A DNA stretch of 64,000 nt from CAZXDL01 sp964639505 (GTDB taxonomy: Bacteria > Patescibacteriota > Saccharimonadia > Saccharimonadales > UBA4665), in assembly GCA_964639505.1 (NCBI GenBank), contig CAZXDL010000004.1, positions 1 to 64,000 on the forward strand, written 5' to 3'. The notes below the pieces were generated by a model. It had not been told where the DNA came from. It made no database searches and worked only from the letters and a program-made list of their open reading frames with translations. This document shows positions 58,106-64,000 of the stretch, piece after piece. Each line of letters opens with the position of its first letter. Position 1 is the first letter of the stretch. The position numbers and the translations under genes are program-made.

Positions 58106-59278
58106 TTAATTCAGAACTTTTTCGTAAATACGTAAATAGTCCTTGGTTATTATTTCCCAAGTGTATTTTTGTTCCCAAGATTTATGACCTGCTCGACCCA
58201 ACTCAATCCTTTTTTTGCGATTGTGGGCAAGTTTTGTTAACTGCAAAACAGCATCTTTTGAGTCAACTCGAACTCTACCGTTAGGCATATCATGACTTTT
58301 AACTACGATACCTGCTCCGGTCCATTTGGCTATTTCTGGTCCATTACCTGCTGTGGAAGTCAAAAATGGAACGCCAGCAGCAGCCGCTTCAAATAGTACC
58401 AGCGGACTACACTCCACATTAGAGAAAAATGCAAAAATATCGCACATCTTTAGAAGCTCATGTACTTCCTGTGTTTGTGAGCCGTCAATCATAACTACAC
58501 GTTTGCCTAAAAGCTTACGACTCAAGTTGATTTGCTCGGCCTCATTTTCAAATGCATCATAACCGCCCTCGCCGGGGCGAATACTCCCAGCTGATACCAA
58601 GGTTGCCTTAGAGACAGGTAACCGCCTGAAAGCTTTAATTAACTCCAAATGGCCCTTTTCACCATATAACCCAATGGTCATAATTGTCAGGCCGCCTATG
58701 CCATATTTTGTCCTTAAGAACTTCTTACGTTCGTTACTTATAGGCTCCATGAACTCTTCTTCATTTGCGCCGTTTGGAATCACAAAAACATTATTTAATT
58801 TATGTTCTCTTGCGAAATTTATATCGCGATAGTCATCCGAAGGATAAATAGTAGCATCATACTTTCGCAAAATGTTGGGTAGCTTTTTAAAATAATCATC
58901 ATAATTTGGGTCATAAAGGGCAGAGTAGCCACAAGGCACGAATACCTTTTTTGCCTTAATATCATCCATAACTTCAAAGAAGAGATCTGCTGTCCATTGC
59001 TGAGCAGCAAAATTCATTATCACATCAAACTTTTCTTTGCGTAGGAACTCCTGATAAGCTCTTTTATCTCCTTTAATACCATTTACGACGTTTCCTGCAA
59101 TCTCAAAACCGACAATCTTCACACCGTTGTGCTCAAAACTAGTTCGATTTGGTAATAAAGTTGTCGCAACAGTTACATCGTGTCCCATTTTGACCATACG
59201 CTCACTTAGATGCCGAACAAGCTCCTGAGCACCACCGATACTCGGATAGTAGAATTCAACAGTATGAAGGATTTTCAA
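58106..59278 (-). CDS. GT4-family glycosyltransferase
   Basis: The 390-aa protein starts MKILHTVEFYYPSIGGAQELVRHLSERMVKMGHDVTVAT, a typical GT4 N-terminus with the GGxxxxV loop. Later it has LTIMTIGLYGEKGHLELIKAFRRL and CDIFAFFSNVECSPLVLFEAAAAGVPFLTSTAGNGPEIA, with the catalytic glutamates in VECSPLVLFEAA. It is the first gene of a four-base overlap with the double GT2 gene upstream. Confidence 0.9.
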   Translation of the reverse strand: MKILHTVEFYYPSIGGAQELVRHLSERMVKMGHDVTVATTLLPNRTSFEHNGVKIVGFEIAGNVVNGIKGDKRAYQEFLRKEKFDVIMNFAAQQWTADLFFEVMDDIKAKKVFVPCGYSALYDPNYDDYFKKLPNILRKYDATIYPSDDYRDINFAREHKLNNVFVIPNGANEEEFMEPISNERKKFLRTKYGIGGLTIMTIGLYGEKGHLELIKAFRRLPVSKATLVSAGSIRPGEGGYDAFENEAEQINLSRKLLGKRVVMIDGSQTQEVHELLKMCDIFAFFSNVECSPLVLFEAAAAGVPFLTSTAGNGPEIAKWTGAGIVVKSHDMPNGRVRVDSKDAVLQLTKLAHNRKKRIELGRAGHKSWEQKYTWEIITKDYLRIYEKVLN

Positions 59279-61044
59279 AACAGGGTCCTTATATCTCTTA
59301 TTATACCGCGCGCAGCGGGTTTAAGATAAAGCTTGAACGATTTAGGCCTCAGTATAATAGCTCCTAATAAAGATCTAACTGCTTGGAATATTGAGCCTCT
59401 TTCAAGCAAGGCTTTTGTAATATCTATTTGGTGATCAGAATAGCGCTCAAACATCGACGATGCATATGGGGAATCCGCACCTCTATAGTAGAACCCATCA
59501 CGAACAATATTTCGGATGGATTTAGAATAAAAAGGCTTCGCCCACTGCTCTGAAATTATTTTAGCTACACTAATTTGTTGATCGGCTGCTTTGGTGTGTG
59601 ATACTCCCTTTTTGTTTAAAAGATAGTGGTAGAGTGGCTCAGGGATGATAGCAAGCTCCCATTTGTCCGCAATTCGCCTCCAGAGCTCATAGTCTTCGAC
59701 TGGCCCGTATTCATCTGTGTAGAGCCCTGTATTTTTAAAAACTGATTTTCGAATTATTACCGTACCGTGCCCAAAAGGGTTTGTTACATAAAGTGCTCGC
59801 TTGATATCAATGCTTTTTGTCGGCATGCTAATGGTTAGACTAGGTGTTTTAGTTGCCTCGTCTATATATGTAAAAAATGTACCTACAATACCAACTTTTT
59901 GATCCTTTTCTAGTAACTCAATTTCTTTTTTTAGGCGTTCTGTAAGTGAAATATCGTCAGCGTCTTGCCTAGCAATATAATCTCCTCGCGATATTTCTAT
60001 ACCTTTGTTAAGCGAGAAAACTAAGCCATGATTTCGTTGACGAATAATACGCAATCGGTTGTCTTTAAATTTTTTTAAAATATCTAGGGATCCGTCCTCT
60101 GACCCGTCATCAATTATTATGAATTCTAAATTATTGAAAGTTTGATCTAGAATACTTTGAACAGAAGCCTTTAAATGATCTGCTGCATTATATACGCTCA
60201 TTATTACTGATACCGCTGGTTGTATGTCATTATCACTACCATGGGTTTTTAGATATACCCAGCTCTTGTTCATGGCAAAAATGGCCTTCTCGAGATGAGA
60301 ATTTTGTTCATCGCTTGTGATTTTTTTGTCCCATAAAATTTCAAAAACTTTCAAAATTCTTTCAACGGCTGTTATATCGTCTGCACTGCTTATATTACTG
60401 CTGTGAAGTCTGTAATAGGCTAAATCGGAAGTAATGCATTTTATTCCGTTCGGGTATTTGGCAGCAATTCGAAGCCAAAGTTCGTAGTCTTCTCCGACAG
60501 CAAGATTTGGGCTTTCGTCAAATCCGCCTACTGATAACAGGGCTGATTTTCTAACCGCAACCGTAAGGTTTGGTATAACATTATCTGCAAGCAATTTAGC
60601 AAAATTTTCCCCGTTTTTTAGTTTTTCCCTAACAACAACTTTCCTTGCTCCAGAATTCCCATCATTATCTATAATGCTTGCATTACCATATGTCATAACA
60701 ACCGAAGGGTTATTAAAGTATGGAATTTGTTTTCTTAACTTGTCTTTAGACCAAAGATCATCTGAGTCTAAAAAAGCGATTAGTTCACCTCTAGCAACAG
60801 ATATCCCATAGTTACGAACAACCGCTGGTTTGCCTGTGTGATCAATTTTTTTATATATAATTTTGTTGCCAAACTTTTTTAATTTCTCTTCTGTCGTGTC
60901 GGTCGAGCCGTCATCAATAACTAATATCTCTACCAGGTAATCATCAATAACATCCTGTGCAAGTACACTCTCAATCGCCTCAACTATGAAGTGAGCTCGA
61001 TTATATGTTGGTACTATTACGCTTACGTATTTATAATTTTTCAT
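59275..61044 (-). CDS. Double-domain GT2-family glycosyltransferase
   Basis: The start at 61044 (MKNYKYVSVIVPTYNR) is chosen because the longer ORF would run 77 bases into the upstream gene. The ~589-aa protein has two GT2 domains. The first: VSVIVPTYNRAHFIVEAIESV, AFLDSDDLW, and AVGEDYELWLRIA. The second: PAVSVIMSVYNAADHLKASVQSILDQTF, ARQDADDISLTERL and PVEDYELWRRIADKW. Both halves keep the DxD and ED motifs, so both may be active and could add two sugars in turn, like chain polymerases. Confidence 0.88.
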   Translation of the reverse strand: MKNYKYVSVIVPTYNRAHFIVEAIESVLAQDVIDDYLVEILVIDDGSTDTTEEKLKKFGNKIIYKKIDHTGKPAVVRNYGISVARGELIAFLDSDDLWSKDKLRKQIPYFNNPSVVMTYGNASIIDNDGNSGARKVVVREKLKNGENFAKLLADNVIPNLTVAVRKSALLSVGGFDESPNLAVGEDYELWLRIAAKYPNGIKCITSDLAYYRLHSSNISSADDITAVERILKVFEILWDKKITSDEQNSHLEKAIFAMNKSWVYLKTHGSDNDIQPAVSVIMSVYNAADHLKASVQSILDQTFNNLEFIIIDDGSEDGSLDILKKFKDNRLRIIRQRNHGLVFSLNKGIEISRGDYIARQDADDISLTERLKKEIELLEKDQKVGIVGTFFTYIDEATKTPSLTISMPTKSIDIKRALYVTNPFGHGTVIIRKSVFKNTGLYTDEYGPVEDYELWRRIADKWELAIIPEPLYHYLLNKKGVSHTKAADQQISVAKIISEQWAKPFYSKSIRNIVRDGFYYRGADSPYASSMFERYSDHQIDITKALLERGSIFQAVRSLLGAIILRPKSFKLYLKPAARGIIRDIRTLF

Positions 61045-62779
61045 GAGTGTGAAACGAAAATGATTTTGAGCTAGTGCCAAAGGTACTAATGAGCTCGTCG
61101 TATTCATCCAGCCTATTTACATCTATCAGTCTGTTAAACCAATATAAATGAATTGCCGGATAGTGACTGGAGTAATAATTACCATATGTCTCATAGTCTG
61201 AAATTGCCGAAAGTTCCTTTTTATCAATATTTGCCAGTATTGCTTCGTGCCATGGCTTATTATGGAGATCTTCAATGGAGGTTTTTAGTTCTGAAAGAAC
61301 CTTTTTATTAAAAATCATATGATGACTTGTAAATGATAGTGGGTAACTTGCTTTTTCACTCACTAACTTGCGATAAACATTGTAATAAGGTAAATGGTAT
61401 TCATCAGAGTGATTGAATATCGGCCTATTATTGACCATAAAGATTTGCGGCCTTGTAAGAATGGTATCTGAATCAATTACTAAGTAGTTTTCATGCTTTG
61501 CAATCTTGTCGCCTGAGTACTTAACAAATTGCTGACAAATCCAACCAGCTCTATCTATACCTCTAGGCCGGTATTTAATTTTATTTTTTTCTATCGGTAG
61601 TATGCTTTGTTCGTTAATAAATTTACACTTAAGTTCCTCAGCAATCTTTTTTATTTTGTTTGATGGTGGAGCTACCAAAAAAATTGTTCCTATTGGATGC
61701 CTGAGGTTAGTTCGTAGCCCCGCTACGCACTTAATAAGAACTGGTATGTCTTTTTCGGTGGTTGGTATTACCACATCCAGAGCTAGGTTGCTATGAACAT
61801 CATCATTCAAGTTTGGGTCTAGCCTTAGTAATGGCTTTATCCTTCTTAGTCCGATGTAATATAGCGAACGTCTCAGAGTCAGAACTGGCTTGTTTGGAAC
61901 ATTAAATGTTGTTACCAAGCTGTTAAGCGCAGTCACTGGACGTAATATTATTGTTGATCCGAACCGAAGCATTTTAGAAAGCAGGGCAAATGGAAATTTG
62001 AGAGCACTCTTTGTTTTTGACCATATTCGAACATATTTTGGTCTATTCATTTTCCAGTGATACAAAAGTCTGTCCTTAAAAATAAAGCCTGGAAGAAAAC
62101 GTATTTTTGTTTTTCTAGCATTAATAAACACAGCATCGGCAGAGTATTCTCCAAAATTAGTGAACCCGATCAAAAGAAAACCCTTTCTATTCAAAAAAGA
62201 TTTTAAATCCGAATAAAGTGCTTGACCGGAGTAAATTTCCATAAATTCCACTTCGAGATGAAGTAACCGAATATCAGAAATCCTATCACTTGCGCCTTTC
62301 AAGGCAAGCAATTCTGCACCTTGAATGTCCATCCATAACATATCAATTGTCTTTATCGACTCTTTGTTCATGAAGTCTTTTAGTGTTGTTGAGCGTACTG
62401 TTATTTTGTCTTGCACATATTTTTCAACAGGATACTGCCCGCTGGCTTTAAATAGAGACGATGCCCCGGGATTTCCGTCCTCCCAAGTGGTTTCGGTTTT
62501 TTCGGTATTAATTGGGTAAAAGCTCACTGTCCCTTTTTTGTCGGAAACAGCCTCTTCGATAAGTTTTATTTTATCCCGACCTTTAACAGCCTTCCTGCAT
62601 AGTGGTAATGTCATAGTGTTACATTCAAAAGTAAATATTTTAGAGCGAGGGAACAGGCTATTAAATTCTAATGTCTCGGTGCAATCTCGGGCCCCAATTT
62701 CTACTATCGTTTGAATAGTTGTCTTACCGAACAAAGCGATTGCTAAATCACTAAATCTAAACAAATGTTGTTCAGCCAT
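61031..62779 (-). CDS. FkbM methyltransferase fused to a DUF6492-like glycosyltransferase-type domain
   Basis: The 582-aa protein has an FkbM-type SAM-dependent methyltransferase domain (about 20-215): VEIGARDCTETLEF, IFTFECN, EEAVSDKKGTVSFYP, and IDMLWMDIQGAELLALKGA. After a ~80-residue basic linker comes a second domain (about 310-582) beginning LALDVVIPTTEKDIPVLIKCVAGL with YLVIDSDTILTRP and SFTSHHMIF, as in the DUF6492 group of GT-A-like proteins. It may both methylate and extend the glycan, for example to cap a chain. Activity of each half is inference from motifs. Confidence 0.78.
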   Translation of the reverse strand: MAEQHLFRFSDLAIALFGKTTIQTIVEIGARDCTETLEFNSLFPRSKIFTFECNTMTLPLCRKAVKGRDKIKLIEEAVSDKKGTVSFYPINTEKTETTWEDGNPGASSLFKASGQYPVEKYVQDKITVRSTTLKDFMNKESIKTIDMLWMDIQGAELLALKGASDRISDIRLLHLEVEFMEIYSGQALYSDLKSFLNRKGFLLIGFTNFGEYSADAVFINARKTKIRFLPGFIFKDRLLYHWKMNRPKYVRIWSKTKSALKFPFALLSKMLRFGSTIILRPVTALNSLVTTFNVPNKPVLTLRRSLYYIGLRRIKPLLRLDPNLNDDVHSNLALDVVIPTTEKDIPVLIKCVAGLRTNLRHPIGTIFLVAPPSNKIKKIAEELKCKFINEQSILPIEKNKIKYRPRGIDRAGWICQQFVKYSGDKIAKHENYLVIDSDTILTRPQIFMVNNRPIFNHSDEYHLPYYNVYRKLVSEKASYPLSFTSHHMIFNKKVLSELKTSIEDLHNKPWHEAILANIDKKELSAISDYETYGNYYSSHYPAIHLYWFNRLIDVNRLDEYDELISTFGTSSKSFSFHTHEKL

Positions 62780-62835
62780 TTTGTACCCTGCTTCTTGCTA
62801 AGTTAAACTGGCTTATCATAAATAAACTAGCATCT

Positions 62836-64000
62836 CTAGTGTTTAATATCCCATTCAATAATTGGCGCGAATAATCCTGATCTTGCTCCAATCCATTGTT
62901 CTGAAATATCTAGCTTGCTACTTATTGCTAGCTCGACGCTTGGGGTAGACTCATCAGGGCTAAAAATCCAATGTTTATTGTGGATACTAGAAATTAAAGA
63001 TAATTTATAAGTTCCGGCGTTAAGTAGATGTTTGGGAATTTTGCCTCTAAACACTACGCGACCTTCTTTAAGTTTTGGCCAAGAAGATTTTTCACCGTCA
63101 GTTGATAAAGTCATATACATCTGTGATTTTGTCACCTGGTTTTTTATAGAATATCCAATATTAAATAAGCTAGAGTCTGTTTTTAGGTTGCCTTCGACAC
63201 AGAACCAATAGTCTTGATTATTGCGGGTTTCTTTATGCACTGTTTTTGATTTATCATCTTCAATGTATATTTTTAAGGGTTCAAAGTAGTCATTTTTTAT
63301 TGGTTTATCTGCTTTCCAAACTGCATTAACTACAGCATCGGGATTTTCAGAACGCATTAACTGCATATACCTATCTGTTAATGCTTCAGTTGATCCTGCA
63401 AAATCTATCTTTCCATCATTAAGCAAGATACCATTTGAACATAGCTGCTTAACAGATTCCATGCTATGACTTACAAACAGAACTGTGCGACCCTCTTCCA
63501 TCGTTTGTGTTATCTTGCTTAATGATTTTTTTTGAAAGCCAGCATCGCCAACTGCAAGCACCTCATCAAGAATTAATATGTCGGGTTCAAGGTGTGCTGC
63601 AACGGAAAATGCTAATCTTACGTACATACCAGACGAATAAAACTTTACTGGTGTATCTAAAAATTTTTCAACTTCTGAAAAAGCCACGATTTCGTCAAAT
63701 TTTCTGCCTATTTCTTTTCTGCTCATACCAAGCATAGAACCGTTAAAATACACGTTTTCTCTACCTGTTAATTCGGGGTGAAAACCAGTTCCAACTTCGA
63801 GTAAGCTGGCTGCTCTTCCACGCAGGATAACGCTACCTTTTGTTGGCTCAACAATCCGTGATAGTATTTTTAAAAGCGTAGATTTACCAGAACCGTTTCT
63901 GCCTATAACTCCAAATATTTCACCTCTAGGTACATCAAACGAGATATCATTTAGGGCCCAAAATTCTTCATTTTGTCCGTCAACTTGATTTGCTAAGCCC
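62836..64000 (-). CDS. Polysaccharide ABC transporter ATP-binding protein (Wzt-like), partial
   Basis: The gene runs off the right edge, so the N-terminus is missing. Visible are Walker A GRNGSGKST (about 63878-63904), the Q-loop region with SLLEVGTGFHPELTGRENV, signature-like YSSGMYVRLAFSVAA, Walker B PDILILDEVLAVGDAGF and the switch His in FVSHSMES. After about residue 215 of this part comes a ~140-residue C-terminal domain (HKETRNNQDYWFCVEGNL, VFRGKIPKHLLNAGTYKLSL), as in Wzt-type exporters that recognise the glycan end. It exports the finished glycan with a Wzm partner outside the window. Confidence 0.9.
   Translation of the reverse strand, partial: GLANQVDGQNEEFWALNDISFDVPRGEIFGVIGRNGSGKSTLLKILSRIVEPTKGSVILRGRAASLLEVGTGFHPELTGRENVYFNGSMLGMSRKEIGRKFDEIVAFSEVEKFLDTPVKFYSSGMYVRLAFSVAAHLEPDILILDEVLAVGDAGFQKKSLSKITQTMEEGRTVLFVSHSMESVKQLCSNGILLNDGKIDFAGSTEALTDRYMQLMRSENPDAVVNAVWKADKPIKNDYFEPLKIYIEDDKSKTVHKETRNNQDYWFCVEGNLKTDSSLFNIGYSIKNQVTKSQMYMTLSTDGEKSSWPKLKEGRVVFRGKIPKHLLNAGTYKLSLISSIHNKHWIFSPDESTPSVELAISSKLDISEQWIGARSGLFAPIIEWDIKH

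Overview
The window looks like the origin-proximal part of a Candidate Phyla Radiation genome, most likely a Candidatus Saccharibacteria (TM7) relative. This is inference from gene content: a Gram-positive-style type IV secretion block with many VirB2-like pilins, a short exported protein starting KNQGFAH, many small unknown membrane proteins, the dnaA/dnaN/recF and rpmH/rnpA/yidC/jag origin clusters, and no biosynthetic genes outside envelope sugars and lipids. A 100-N scaffold gap with duplicated flanks points to a short-read draft or metagenome assembly.

Layout. 1-6.1 kb: tRNA-Ser(CGA), a PadR-like regulator with a membrane protein, tRNA-Arg(GCG), then a string of small unknown genes separated by five copies of a ~41-bp repeat that all point the same way. 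6-9.5 kb: small exported or membrane proteins and a two-gene (p)ppGpp module (a separate HD hydrolase, then a synthetase/TGS protein). 9.5-20.8 kb: lipid genes (dolichol/phytol kinase-like, UbiA-like), a guanylate kinase-like gene, DUF7144 and HdeD membrane proteins, a tight dockerin/cohesin/potassium-channel operon, a YihY/BrkB protein, tRNA-Ser(UGA) and tRNA-Ser(GCU), ComF and Hsp20.

20.8-40.3 kb: the type IV secretion locus. Six tandem VirB2/TrbC-like pilins (minus strand) diverge from a VirB6-like protein, PrgI, a TraC-like protein, VirB4 ATPase, a 1105-aa protein ending in an M15-type peptidase motif, a 1057-aa exported protein with five predicted wall-active modules, and two anchored PEGA-like/accessory proteins. 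A 581-aa soluble protein of unknown function sits inside the block on the opposite strand. No relaxase, VirD4 or VirB11 is visible in the window, so a role in contact or secretion is as plausible as conjugation.

40.3-46.5 kb: recF, dnaN, dnaA on the minus strand and rpmH, rnpA, yidC, jag on the plus strand, with a likely oriC between dnaA and rpmH. 46.5-64 kb: a surface polysaccharide locus with GDP-mannose 4,6-dehydratase, an RMD-like reductase, four to five GT4 enzymes, GT2 enzymes, a GT11 fucosyltransferase-like enzyme, a CapD-like dehydratase, an FkbM-containing fusion and a truncated Wzt-like ABC ATPase at the right edge. Two neighbouring GT4 genes share a 358-bp segment that reads as identical.

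Across the window many single genes carry a -10 box 6-7 bases before the ATG, which suggests leaderless mRNAs, whereas operon-internal genes use overlaps or Shine-Dalgarno sites.
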